From the NCBI GenBank assembly GCA_002437725.1, contig DJRF01000019.1, positions 1 through 64,000 on the forward strand: DNA of 64,000 nucleotides, written 5' to 3'. Source of the DNA: Treponema sp. UBA6367. GTDB lineage: Bacteria; Spirochaetota; Spirochaetia; Treponematales; Treponemataceae. Position 1 is the first letter of the stretch; each line of letters opens with the position of its first letter. The position numbers and the translations under genes were made by a program. The notes under the pieces were generated by a model. It had not been told where the DNA came from, searched no databases, and saw only the letters and a program-made list of their open reading frames with translations. Below, piece by piece: positions 34,201 to 41,943 of this stretch.

Positions 34201-34470
34201 TTTTACGTAATTATGGCGGCTTCTCTTAATAATATTTACAAGAATAATAATTGCGTGCGTCTGCTTTTACTGGATGAAGCATTCAACAATATGGATGAGC
34301 AGCGGATTTCAAGCGTGATGAAATTTTTCAATCAGCTTCAGTTCCAGACAATTCTAGTTGCGCCTTCGCCAAAGATTCAAGACATTGAAGAAAATGTAGA
34401 TTCAGTTCTGACCGTTATGCGCGAAGATACCATAAGTTTTGTAGAGGATTTCAGATATTATGGCGACTAA
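31222..34470 (+). CDS. jetC: Wadjet SMC-like ATPase JetC
   Basis: 1082 residues from the ATG at 31222, six bases after AGGAG (an ATG at 31216 directly touches that site and is less likely). Walker A GENAAGKST at about 40-48, two long coiled-coil arms with a hinge around residues 450-560, then the ABC signature SNSGGESQVPF and Walker B LLLLDEAFNNMD near the C-terminus, as in MukB/RecF-like SMC ATPases. It extrudes DNA loops to measure circle size, which with JetD nuclease defines plasmid restriction. It overlaps jetB and jetD, giving a tightly coupled operon. Confidence 0.9.
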   Translation: MQMMQKTLQTKKLNRVRLLNWMYFGYETFPINQGSVLISGENAAGKSTVLDAIQLVLTGNSSKFNKAANENSDRDLKSYVRCKINTTEKTFLREGNVISNIALEFYEEKENRWFIIGVHITSGNENESPSKRWYIENGKLDDFSFLTEENKPAMAEEFRKNGEKVRYIKTVSEYKENLRHRLGNLEDKFFEVLLKALAFRPVDNVKDFINKYVLSEKNIDVQSLRESIDTLNEFEQTLKKVKRERDSLEEIFARYTEIEENEHNKKVNDMLLKIIDRDFLEKKKEDGLSQIRIDTQKLKNKASEKENIEKQLKEINAKLVQLRQTFEDTDYHKLTEKLQNSINKLSEEKLDEENRKQQLTDYLRFLNNYLNMFIKIKDIPVSADEVKNIGLAGDENQKAETVEKLEVFVKKEIEGIRENKYLAKTERESISKKIFGLEREIEFLEKQTIQFPEETERLKACIQKEFEEKEIDSPVYIFAELLSITDKQWTNAIEGYLNTQRFYLIVEPEYYNLALEIYNANKKSYNQGIINFRKLPEVEPDSNSLAMLVQTENRFARCYADYILGNVICCERLEELENYPSAVTKDCMVYKNYVSRKIDPKIYSKPYIGKDAIEVQLRNAKSQRKELLEKLPALREKLNVFNQIENSYDHVNFDMLKNYMDAPNKLESVTIRLKKEKEEFDKISKNPDIIELQNQITEYEKIETNLSAEKDKLTGDERSLQDKISTAENTLHEIDAQLENKKKELSGLQDYQAATYSEAFEKYQGLTKKDDLPAIKENYTRQKSVYDNRASRLLNGEKNFIGLYQMQSKYNSDFSKDFISGLEGFEQFKNQFDKLNGYQIVYYEESIRSARDKCEDIFRNEFLSKMKESIESAKYEFDNLKKALKDIKYGEDTYRFILTPNSQKRNLYNMIMSDDNFGSENLFTGNFESQYREEIEELFTKIKAGDSSDQAIREYTDYRTYLDYDIEITKKNGTVQKLSAMAKSNSGGESQVPFYVIMAASLNNIYKNNNCVRLLLLDEAFNNMDEQRISSVMKFFNQLQFQTILVAPSPKIQDIEENVDSVLTVMREDTISFVEDFRYYGD

Positions 34471-35641
34471 AATTGAATCAAAAATTCTGAACGCCTTGCT
34501 TGATTCTTATGAAAAAAGCAAGACTTTTATCGGGGAAAACAAAAATCAGCAGACATTTAAAATTTCTGTTGCTAGGCTTTTTCCAAAATACGACGATGAT
34601 TCCGACTTCGCCTTTTATAAAGAAATCAACACAAATCTTGAGTCGCTAAAAAGAAAAGAGCTTATATCATATAAAGCAGAAAGAAGCGGAAAAATAAAAA
34701 CTGTTTTTTTGGAGCAGAATTCAATTCTGGAAAGTTACAAGTACATAAACAGAATTCCAAAAGCTGATACAAATAGTTTGCTGCTTAAGCTTTGGGCAGA
34801 ATATGAAAAAAATGATGAAATCTATATTCCGCTTCTAAAATATATTCACGAGCAAAAAAGTCATCTTAAGGAAAATAAGAACGTTCAGTTTTTTGATGGA
34901 GAACTCTCTGAATATAAAGATATTCTTTTGGCTGCAAAGGCAATTCTTGAGAACCAGAATGAAATATTTATCCGTGAATTTTCTGTAAAACTTTTTAATA
35001 ATTCCAAAAGGCTTGAATCAATTGAATCATCTGTGCGTTCTCTTCTATATAATTATGGAGAATATGATGACAAAGAAACCGTTTTGGAAGAACACAATAT
35101 TATAAAAACCCCGACTTACGTAATGTTAAAAGGAAAAGGAATTTTAAATCTTGGACAGAAAATTGATTTGGAAAAAATCAGCGGAGACATAGGACTTTCA
35201 ACCCAAAGTCTGCGGGCTCTGCTTTCCGTGGAGCTGAGAGGCGCTTCTGTAATCACAATTGAAAATCTAACGAGTTTTCACAAATATCAGTCGAATAATG
35301 AACTCGTGATTTATCTTGGCGGATTTCATAATTCTGTAAAAAGGGATTTTATAAAGCTAGTTTATAAATGCAATCCTAAAGCAAAATTTAAACATTTTGG
35401 CGACATAGATGCCGGCGGATTTTATATTCTTGAGCATCTTAAAAATAAAACAGAAATTGATTTTGAGCCTTTTAATATGAACATTGAAACCCTTGAAAAA
35501 AACAAAGCTCATTGGATAACACTTACAGCGAATGACAAAAAACGGCTTTGCAATTTGGCAGAAAAATTTCCAGATTACAAAAAAACTACTGACTATATGC
35601 TTGAAAATAATTGCAAACTCGAACAGGAAGGGGAAGCGTAA
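34460..35641 (+). CDS. jetD: Wadjet nuclease subunit JetD (DUF2220)
   Basis: 393 residues. The N-terminal part is helical (DUF3322-like position); the C-terminal DUF2220 domain carries the TOPRIM-type strand KFKHFGDIDAGGFYILEHL with the acidic DxD pair needed for DNA cleavage, and an upstream conserved Glu region (LLSVELRGASVITIENL). The ATG overlaps the end of jetC by 11 bases. With JetABC it completes a Wadjet system and is expected to cut closed circular plasmid DNA. Confidence 0.88.
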   Translation: MATKIESKILNALLDSYEKSKTFIGENKNQQTFKISVARLFPKYDDDSDFAFYKEINTNLESLKRKELISYKAERSGKIKTVFLEQNSILESYKYINRIPKADTNSLLLKLWAEYEKNDEIYIPLLKYIHEQKSHLKENKNVQFFDGELSEYKDILLAAKAILENQNEIFIREFSVKLFNNSKRLESIESSVRSLLYNYGEYDDKETVLEEHNIIKTPTYVMLKGKGILNLGQKIDLEKISGDIGLSTQSLRALLSVELRGASVITIENLTSFHKYQSNNELVIYLGGFHNSVKRDFIKLVYKCNPKAKFKHFGDIDAGGFYILEHLKNKTEIDFEPFNMNIETLEKNKAHWITLTANDKKRLCNLAEKFPDYKKTTDYMLENNCKLEQEGEA

Positions 35642-35710
35642 ATATAAGATTTGTGAGTTTGTTTTTTGAAAGTTGCTGAAAAAAAACGATTCATAGACTA
35701 TAAGCTTTTC

Positions 35711-35739
35711 TTGAAAAACTACTCCTATAAGAGTATTAT
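35711..35739 (+). promoter_or_regulatory. Promoter of the DUF3990 toxin-like gene
   Basis: TTGAAA (35711-35716), 17 bases, TATTAT (35734-35739). The -10 box ends six bases before the GTG start at 35746 and no ribosome site lies between, so the mRNA is probably leaderless. Confidence 0.6.
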
Positions 35740-35745
35740 ATAGCT

Positions 35746-36423
35746 GTGAAAAAGAAGATTTATCATGGTTCAAATAAAATTATAGAAAAACCCATTTTTG
35801 GCTTTGAAAAGGCAATAAACGACTACGGATTAGGATTTTATTGCACGGAAGAGCTTGATATGGCTAAGGAATGGGGCGTTTCAAAAAAATTAAACGGATA
35901 TGCAAATATTTATGAGCTTGAACCCGGCGGATTGACTGTCTTGGACTTGAATTCTGAAAAATACACAATTCTTCATTGGCTTGCAATTCTTCTTGAAAAC
36001 AGAATTTTTGATATTGGCTCGGCGCTTGCCGAAGAGTCAAAAAATTATCTTCTGAAAAATTTTTCTGTTCCTTACAAGGATTACGATATTGTTACTGGCT
36101 ACAGGGCAGATGACAGCTATTTTTCATTTGCCCAGGATTTTATAAACGGAGCAATCTCTGTCCGTCAACTTGGAAACGCCATGAAACTTGGAAAGCTAGG
36201 CATTCAAGTTGTCCTGAAAAGCAAAAAATCCTTTGACGCAATCAAATTTATTGGAGCTGAAACCGCTGATTGTTCAGAATGGTTCGCAAAAAAAGAATTG
36301 CGGGATACAAGCGCGCGACGTGAATATTTTGATGTTGAGCGGAACAAAAGACAGCGCGGTGATTTGTATATTGTTCAGATTCTTGACGAGGAGATAAAAG
36401 CCGATGATTCACGCCTACGATAA
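35746..36423 (+). CDS. DUF3990 ADP-ribosyltransferase-like toxin
   Basis: 225 residues from a GTG. DUF3990 features: KIYHGSNKIIEKP at the start (the YHGS strand seen in ART folds), NDYGLGFYCTEELDMAKEWG at about 24-43, and the ILHWLAILLENR helix. DUF3990 proteins are predicted ART-type enzymes found next to HTH proteins in toxin-antitoxin-like pairs. Its end overlaps the next gene by 20 bases. Whether it modifies protein or nucleic acid is unknown. Confidence 0.8.
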   Translation: MKKKIYHGSNKIIEKPIFGFEKAINDYGLGFYCTEELDMAKEWGVSKKLNGYANIYELEPGGLTVLDLNSEKYTILHWLAILLENRIFDIGSALAEESKNYLLKNFSVPYKDYDIVTGYRADDSYFSFAQDFINGAISVRQLGNAMKLGKLGIQVVLKSKKSFDAIKFIGAETADCSEWFAKKELRDTSARREYFDVERNKRQRGDLYIVQILDEEIKADDSRLR

Positions 36424-37036
36424 AACCTATCTTTCAAAGGCTCAGGTCAATCTTGGCTCAATGCTCGATTTTGCTGTCTATGACTTGAAAGAGAAGTTAA
36501 GCGGATTTTATAAAAAGTTTCTTTCGTCGGAAATTTCAGCCAGATTTGAAAGAGGCGAGTCATCTGTGATTGCAGGAAAGTCCGGTGTTGAGCTTGCTCT
36601 TGAAATTGCCGGTGATTTTTCGCTTGCAAAAAAATACCGGCCGGCCGCGAACAAAAGTCCTGAATACTGGGCTGGCTGGGCATTGGCATATTTTCAATGG
36701 CAGACCAATTTGACATTCAAGAAAATAGATTCTCTGATACCGATAGAAGAGATTCTTGGAATGTACAGCCCGTATCATGAGATGGATATTTCTCATTTCT
36801 GCGGAAAAATGGCAGAGCTTTATAATTCAAGGAAGCAAAGCACTAATCTAAAATTGCAGAGGCAAAAGTCGGGATTTTCGCAGAAAGAACTTTCAGAAAT
36901 TTCTGGTGTGCCGCTGCGCACAATTCAGCAGTACGAGCAGAGCCAGAAGAATATAAATTCAGCAAAGGCAGAAACTGTGCTGAAGCTTGCAAAAGTCCTT
37001 GAATGTTCCGCGGAAGATTTGATGGAAATAGACTGA
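36404..37036 (+). CDS. XRE-type partner (antitoxin-like) of the DUF3990 protein
   Basis: 210 residues. The first about 130 are the domain regularly paired with DUF3990 (MIHAYDKTYLSKAQVNLGSML, then FERGESSVIAGKSGVELALEIAG); the C-terminal 65 residues form a Cro/CI helix-turn-helix (FSQKELSEISGVPLRTIQQYEQSQKNINSAKAETVLKLAKVL). The order toxin-then-regulator with overlap, and the strong inverted repeats right after the gene, fit an autoregulated toxin-antitoxin pair. Confidence 0.8.
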   Translation: MIHAYDKTYLSKAQVNLGSMLDFAVYDLKEKLSGFYKKFLSSEISARFERGESSVIAGKSGVELALEIAGDFSLAKKYRPAANKSPEYWAGWALAYFQWQTNLTFKKIDSLIPIEEILGMYSPYHEMDISHFCGKMAELYNSRKQSTNLKLQRQKSGFSQKELSEISGVPLRTIQQYEQSQKNINSAKAETVLKLAKVLECSAEDLMEID

Positions 37037-37075
37037 TAAATCAAGCTGTTTTTTCCGCTTCAAAATCCCGTAAAA

Positions 37076-37157
37076 AATAAAGTAACTAAGTTGAGCGAAT
37101 AAAGTAACTATATTTCCAAATATAGTTACTTTATTTTAAAATATAGTTACTATATTT
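37076..37157. repeat. Long perfect hairpin and AGTAACTA half-site array
   Basis: AATAAAGTAACTATATTT (37098-37115) pairs perfectly with 37118-37135 over 18 bp with a 2-base loop. AATAAAGTAACTA also occurs at 37076, and a further ATATAGTTACTATAT palindrome ends at 37157. All share AGTAACTA. It could be the operator of the XRE protein, or a bidirectional terminator before hsdM. The hsdM extended -10 (TGCTATAAT, 37250-37258) follows. Confidence 0.55.
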
Positions 37158-37305
37158 GCCCAACATAGTGGGAATATTTTTACCAAATTTCTTCCTGCCT
37201 ATGGCCGCATTAAAATTGTTCAGCTTGCTTTTTTTACAGGCTAAAATCGTGCTATAATAAAAGTCTCAACACATTAAAAGAAAACAGAGATTCTGGAGTA
37301 ATAAA

Positions 37306-39087
37306 TTGACAAGCGATCAGATGATAAATAAAGTCGGCGGCAATATTCAGGAAAAAGCTGCCTTGATTTGGAACGTTGCGAACACACTGGTCGGACTTTA
37401 CAAGCCTCATGAGTACGGACTGGTTATTTTGCCCATGTGCATCATAAAAAGATTCCACGACTGCCTTTTGCCGGTTCATAAAAAAGTTCTTGAGACTTAC
37501 GAAAAGATAAAAGCTCTCGAAGTAAAGGACGGATTCCTTTCAAAGGCTTCAGGCTACCAGTTTTATAACACAAGCAAGTTTACTTTTGAAACTTTGGTGG
37601 CCGACCCGCTCAACATTGCGGACAACTTTGAGGATTATATCAACGGATTTTCGGACAATGTAAAGGATATTCTGCACAGGATGAAGTTTGAGGACCAGAT
37701 AAAGACGATGAAGGAAGGCCGGGTTCTTTATCAGGTTATAAGCGATTTTAATTCAGCGAAAGCCGATATGTCTCCTGAAAAAATAAGCGCGATTGACATG
37801 GGCTATATTTTTGAGAACCTTGTCCAGCGGTTTTCAGAAAGCTATGACGAGGAGGCCGGGGCGCATTTTACCAGCCGCGACATCATTTACACCATGTGCG
37901 ACCTTCTTGTAAGCGGAGACAAGAATGCCTTTGGATCTGACGGAATAAGCAAGACTGTTTACGATATGACCATGGGAACAAGTCAGATGCTTACCTGCAT
38001 GGAAGAGCGTCTAAGGCAGTTCGACAAGGATGCTGTGGTAACGAGCTTCGGACAGGAATTCAATCCGTTTACATTCGGCATCGCGAAGGCAGACATGCTC
38101 ATCCGCGGCGGCGACCCGGACAATATGCAGTTCGGAGACACCTTGAACGATGACAAATTTTCCGGCTATACATTCGACTACATTATAAGCAATCCGCCTT
38201 TTGGAATCGACTGGAAAAAAGAAGCGCCTGACATTGAAAAGGAAAGCAAGCTTGGCGCGAAAGGCAGGTTTGGCGCGGGGCTTCCGCCAAAAAGCGACGG
38301 CCAGCTTCTGTTCATGCTAAACGGCGTTGCAAAGCTAAAGGAAACCGGGCGCATGGCAATCATTCAGAACGGCTCAAGCCTTTTCAGCGGAGATGCGGGA
38401 AGCGGGCAAAGCGAAATCCGCCGCTACTTAATAGAAAACGACTGGCTTGATGCGATTATTCAGCTTCCGAACGACTCATTTTATAACACAGGAATCGCGA
38501 CATACATCTGGATTGTAACAAAAAACAAGGATGAAAAGCGGCTCGGAAAAGTCCAGCTGATAGACGCTTCAAGCTGCTACGAAAGCCGACGCAAAAATAT
38601 AGGCAACAAGCGCGTTGACTTGACGGCAGCCTGCCGCAACATGATTTTAAGGGCCTACGATGAATATTCTGACAAAGACTACGAGGAAAAAACAGAAAAC
38701 GGAAATTCAATCATCTGCAAGTCAAAAGTCTTGGACAGCGTTGACTTGGGCTATAACAAAATCACCGTTGAAAGTCCGCTTTTAGATGAGAACGGGGAAC
38801 TCGTAAAGGACAAAAAGGGCAAGGCTCAGGCAGACAGCAACAAGCGCGACTACGAAAATGTTCCGCTTGACGAGGACATAGACAAACATTTTGAGCGTGA
38901 AGTTCTTCCATATAACAAAGCCGCCTGGATAGACAAATCAAAGACAAAAGTCGGCTATGAGATTCCATTTACAAGAACATTCTATGTCTACAAGCAGCTT
39001 GAAAAAGCGGACGAGATTGCAAGCCGCATAGAGCAGCACGAAAAGTCGTTGATGGAAAAGCTTCGCAAGCTGTTCGGGGAGGAGTAA
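37306..39087 (+). CDS. hsdM: Type I restriction-modification methyltransferase HsdM
   Basis: 593 residues from a TTG with GGAG seven bases before it. N-terminal helical HsdM_N-like region (to about 160), then an N6-adenine methyltransferase domain: motif I YDMTMGTSQMLT at about 219-230, where the usual GTGG is GTSQ, and catalytic NPPF at 296-299. The C-terminus ends in helices (YKQLEKADEIASRIEQHEKSLMEKLRKLF). It methylates adenines at the site chosen by HsdS. Its partners hsdS and hsdR follow but are separated by cargo genes. The unusual motif I is likely a subfamily trait. Confidence 0.88.
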   Translation: MTSDQMINKVGGNIQEKAALIWNVANTLVGLYKPHEYGLVILPMCIIKRFHDCLLPVHKKVLETYEKIKALEVKDGFLSKASGYQFYNTSKFTFETLVADPLNIADNFEDYINGFSDNVKDILHRMKFEDQIKTMKEGRVLYQVISDFNSAKADMSPEKISAIDMGYIFENLVQRFSESYDEEAGAHFTSRDIIYTMCDLLVSGDKNAFGSDGISKTVYDMTMGTSQMLTCMEERLRQFDKDAVVTSFGQEFNPFTFGIAKADMLIRGGDPDNMQFGDTLNDDKFSGYTFDYIISNPPFGIDWKKEAPDIEKESKLGAKGRFGAGLPPKSDGQLLFMLNGVAKLKETGRMAIIQNGSSLFSGDAGSGQSEIRRYLIENDWLDAIIQLPNDSFYNTGIATYIWIVTKNKDEKRLGKVQLIDASSCYESRRKNIGNKRVDLTAACRNMILRAYDEYSDKDYEEKTENGNSIICKSKVLDSVDLGYNKITVESPLLDENGELVKDKKGKAQADSNKRDYENVPLDEDIDKHFEREVLPYNKAAWIDKSKTKVGYEIPFTRTFYVYKQLEKADEIASRIEQHEKSLMEKLRKLFGEE

Positions 39088-39525
39088 ATGCTGAACATAA
39101 TATTCGGGAAAATCGACAATGTGATTTTTAACACTAGTGTTTTCTTTAAGAATTCTTATGAAGAAAGCTGGCTTTTGGAAAAAGAAACTCAGCAGATGAT
39201 TCTTGATATTGACAAGTCAAAGGTTCTTGGAAACGGAGCGATTGAAAGTCCTGTGCTGGGAATCATTCCGCCGACTTCTCTTTCTGGCGGACTAAAAACT
39301 CTGATTTTGATTTCTCATATTTCAGATAAAATTTTCAATGCTTCAAACTGTGGCAACAACTGCGCCTCATGGCTTTTGAAAATCGGAAATGAAAAAGATG
39401 TTACTGTAAATCTTCGGCATCTGATGGATTTTGGCGACGGCAGTTTTGAGCTCAATGTTGTTAACAAAAATAAAGTTGTCCATTCAATGGATGAGCTTTT
39501 GGAAGCTGCAGGAGATTTGTTATGA
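39088..39525 (+). CDS. DUF4869 protein
   Basis: 145 residues, starting one base after the hsdM stop. It shows the DUF4869 pattern: MLNIIFGKIDNVIFNTSVFFKNSY, IESPVLGIIPPTSLSGGLKTLILI, FNASNCGNNCASWLLKIG and VNLRHLMDFGDGSFEL. DUF4869 genes are usually followed, as here, by a small P-loop ATPase. The overlap of four bases (ATGA) with that gene supports a two-gene unit inserted into the R-M locus. Function undetermined. Confidence 0.75.
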   Translation: MLNIIFGKIDNVIFNTSVFFKNSYEESWLLEKETQQMILDIDKSKVLGNGAIESPVLGIIPPTSLSGGLKTLILISHISDKIFNASNCGNNCASWLLKIGNEKDVTVNLRHLMDFGDGSFELNVVNKNKVVHSMDELLEAAGDLL

Positions 39526-40085
39526 AGGGCGAATTTTTTATTTCAGTTTCCAACAGCAAAGTAAAATACGAGTTTTCAATAAAACGAAACATCACGGTCA
39601 TTCAGGGAGACAGCGCAACAGGAAAGACAACTCTTGTGGATATGATCCGCGAGTTCGAGCAGAACGGAGCAGACTCTGGTATTAATCTTTCATCTAAAAA
39701 AAAGTGCCGCGTTCTTGAAGGAAACAACTGGGAAGAAAATCTTTCATTGATGAATGACAGCATTATTTTTATTGATGAGGGGAACCGATTTGTTGAAAGC
39801 GCGGATTTTGCCAAGGCCGTAAAAAACAGCGGCAATTATTATGTAATTGTTACAAGAGAAGGTCTTGACAATCTTCCTTATAGTATTGAAGAAATTTATG
39901 GAATCCATACATCAGGAAAATATGCGGATTTGAAACAGGTTTATCACGAGTTTTATAGAATCTATGGAAATAATAATTTTAATGACTGCAGAATTGAAAA
40001 AATCATAACAGAAGATTCAAATTCTGGCTTTGACTTTTTTAATGCGGTCTGTGGCGAAAAAATAAGAATTAAGAAATATAGATGA
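39522..40085 (+). CDS. Small P-loop ATPase paired with DUF4869
   Basis: 187 residues. Walker A GDSATGKTT at 29-37 right after a short beta start, and a Walker B-like SIIFIDEGNRF at 80-90. The Glu after the Walker B Asp fits ATP hydrolysis. The protein is too short for a second domain and probably acts on its DUF4869 partner. It sits between hsdM and hsdS, a common cargo position in type I loci. No published function that I can name. Confidence 0.72.
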   Translation: MKGEFFISVSNSKVKYEFSIKRNITVIQGDSATGKTTLVDMIREFEQNGADSGINLSSKKKCRVLEGNNWEENLSLMNDSIIFIDEGNRFVESADFAKAVKNSGNYYVIVTREGLDNLPYSIEEIYGIHTSGKYADLKQVYHEFYRIYGNNNFNDCRIEKIITEDSNSGFDFFNAVCGEKIRIKKYR

Positions 40086-40114
40086 CTATTTAAGGAATAA
40101 AAAACTAGATATTT

Positions 40115-40483
40115 ATGGAAAAAGAGATTGCGATTTTTAAGACAGACAAAGAAACGATAAATGTGGAAGTTATTTTTGAGGATGAAACTGTCTGGCTTAC
40201 CCAGGAGCAGATGGCCGGTATGTTTGAAAAGGCGAAGTCCACAATAAACGAGCATATAAAGCATATTTTTGAGGAAGGCGAGCTTAAGGAATCGGTTGCT
40301 GTAAAGAAATTCGGAAATTCCGAATTTCAGCAGAAAGCGCCAAATTATTACAACCTAGATGTTATAATTTCCGTAGGCTACCGTGTAAAATCCCTGCGGG
40401 GCACGCAGTTTAGGCAATGGGCTACAAAAAGGCTGAACGAGTATATATTTGACAAGCAAATTGAGAACACTGGGAAAAAATAA
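40115..40483 (+). CDS. Truncated RhuM-family protein
   Basis: 122 residues with the N-terminal RhuM signature (IFKTDKETINVEVIFEDETVWLTQEQMAGMFEKAKSTINEHIKHIFEEGEL, then YYNLDVIISVGYRVKSLRGTQFRQWATKRLNEYI). Complete RhuM proteins run on for about 200 more residues, so this is a fragment; it ends at a stop soon after the first domain. The next gene begins in another frame just beyond. RhuM genes are frequent cargo in type I R-M loci. It may still be expressed (AAAAACTAG upstream gives no good ribosome site). Confidence 0.72.
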   Translation: MEKEIAIFKTDKETINVEVIFEDETVWLTQEQMAGMFEKAKSTINEHIKHIFEEGELKESVAVKKFGNSEFQQKAPNYYNLDVIISVGYRVKSLRGTQFRQWATKRLNEYIFDKQIENTGKK

Positions 40484-40496
40484 GAGGGGAATAAAA

Positions 40497-41897
40497 GTGA
40501 AAAATGCCTTGCACGAATTACTTGATGATCTTCGTTCTTTTGATACAGAACGCGAATGGTTTGAATTTAAAGAAAACTGGTTTGACCAAACGCAGTTGGG
40601 ACAATATATTTCTGCTCTCTCGAATAGTGCCGCTATAGAAGGGCGAAAAAACGCTTATTTTGTCTGGGGAATTCACAATGATACACATTCTGTTACTGGA
40701 ACAACATTTAACAGTAATATGGATATAAAAAATGAGCCGTTGAAGCACTTTTTAGCCCGTCAGATTACTCCCGATTTAAATTTCACTTTTAACGAAACTG
40801 TTTATGAAGGAAAGAAAGTCGTTGTGCTTACTATTCCAGCGGCAAAAACTGTTCCTACAAGCTTTGATAATGAAAGATACATAAGAATTGGTTCTAGCAA
40901 GGAAAGCCTTAGAAAGTACCCTGAAAAAGAATCCTATTTATTCGATGTCCTTAGGCATGGATTTCCGACAATAGAAAATACACCGTCAAAATATCAGGAC
41001 TTAACTTTTGAAAAACTCTTCATTTATTATGGAGCAAAAGGAATAAAACTTAATGCCGAGACTTTTAAAAAAAATCTGAATCTTCTGACAGAAGATGGAA
41101 AATACAACATTCTAGCGCAATTACTTTCCGATAACTCGCAGATTCCTTTTAGGGTCGCAATTTTTTCGGGAAAAACAAAGGCAGATAAAATGTATTCCAT
41201 TAGGGAATTTGGGTATCAGTGCATTCTGTATACTTTGGAAGAAGTGCTTCGCTATGGAGATGTTCTTAATATTATTCAGGCTGATGAAAAAGAGCGGATT
41301 GTAGAAAGAAAAGAAGTTCCGCTTTTTGAAAATGATGCGTTCAGGGAAGCTGTTATAAATGCTTTTGTTCATAATAAGTGGGTAACAGAAAATGAACCGA
41401 TGATTACAGTTTTTTCTGACAGAATTGAAATTCTTTCAAGAGGTGTTCTGCCTCCGGAGCAGACAATTGAAGGCTTTTTCAGAGGAGAATCAATTCCTGT
41501 AAACAGAAAATTGTCAGAAATCTTTTTGCAGCTGCATATCAGTGAAAAAACAGGCCGTGGCGTTCCAAAAATTATCAGCATATACGGCAAAGATGTTTAT
41601 GAATTTCATGAAAATTCAATTCTTGTAAAAATTCCTTTTAACTGGATTAATGATATGGGTGATAAAGTGGGTGATAAAGTGGGTGATAAAGTGGGTGATA
41701 AACTGAATAACACACAGCTGAAGGTCTTGTCAGAAATCAGGAATAATCCAAGTGTTACAAAGCCTGAGCTTGAAAAAATAGTAGGAGTTGGAAAAACCAC
41801 TATAGACAATGCAATTTCTGCCTTAAAAAAGAAAGGCATGATAAGCAGGGCGGGCTCAAACAAGAACGGATATTGGAACGTAATGGCAGAAGACTGA
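40497..41897 (+). CDS. AlbA_2 (Schlafen-like) ATP-binding-type regulator
   Basis: 466 residues from the GTG at 40497, which has GAGGGG eight bases upstream; an earlier frame start lies inside the RhuM gene. The N-terminal AlbA_2 domain (WFEFKENWFDQTQLGQYISALSNSAAIEGRKNAYFVWGI at about 18-56) is followed by a HATPase_c_4-like domain (FREAVINAFVHNKW, then ISEKTGRGVPKIISIYG). A linker made of tandem GDKV repeats leads to a C-terminal winged helix (NPSVTKPELEKIVGVGKTTIDNAISALKKKGMI). Such proteins are typical cargo of type I loci; function unproven. Confidence 0.8.
   Translation: MKNALHELLDDLRSFDTEREWFEFKENWFDQTQLGQYISALSNSAAIEGRKNAYFVWGIHNDTHSVTGTTFNSNMDIKNEPLKHFLARQITPDLNFTFNETVYEGKKVVVLTIPAAKTVPTSFDNERYIRIGSSKESLRKYPEKESYLFDVLRHGFPTIENTPSKYQDLTFEKLFIYYGAKGIKLNAETFKKNLNLLTEDGKYNILAQLLSDNSQIPFRVAIFSGKTKADKMYSIREFGYQCILYTLEEVLRYGDVLNIIQADEKERIVERKEVPLFENDAFREAVINAFVHNKWVTENEPMITVFSDRIEILSRGVLPPEQTIEGFFRGESIPVNRKLSEIFLQLHISEKTGRGVPKIISIYGKDVYEFHENSILVKIPFNWINDMGDKVGDKVGDKVGDKLNNTQLKVLSEIRNNPSVTKPELEKIVGVGKTTIDNAISALKKKGMISRAGSNKNGYWNVMAED
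41658..41705 (+). repeat. 12-bp tandem repeat, four copies, in-frame
   Basis: GGTGATAAAGTG is repeated four times (the last with one mismatch), encoding GDKVGDKVGDKVGDKL in the linker before the C-terminal winged helix. Slippage would change linker length by four residues without shifting the frame. Confidence 0.8.
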
Positions 41898-41943
41898 TTT
41901 TCAAAAAGAATGATTTGGATTCAGTAAAAAACAGGATAAAGCA

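Noticed and set aside
37076..37157. CRISPR array
   Set aside because: The AGTAACTA repeats are palindromic half-sites at irregular spacing without spacers, and no cas genes are present anywhere in the window.
40115..40483. Complete RhuM gene
   Set aside because: Length 122 versus more than 300 residues for the family; only the N-terminal domain remains.
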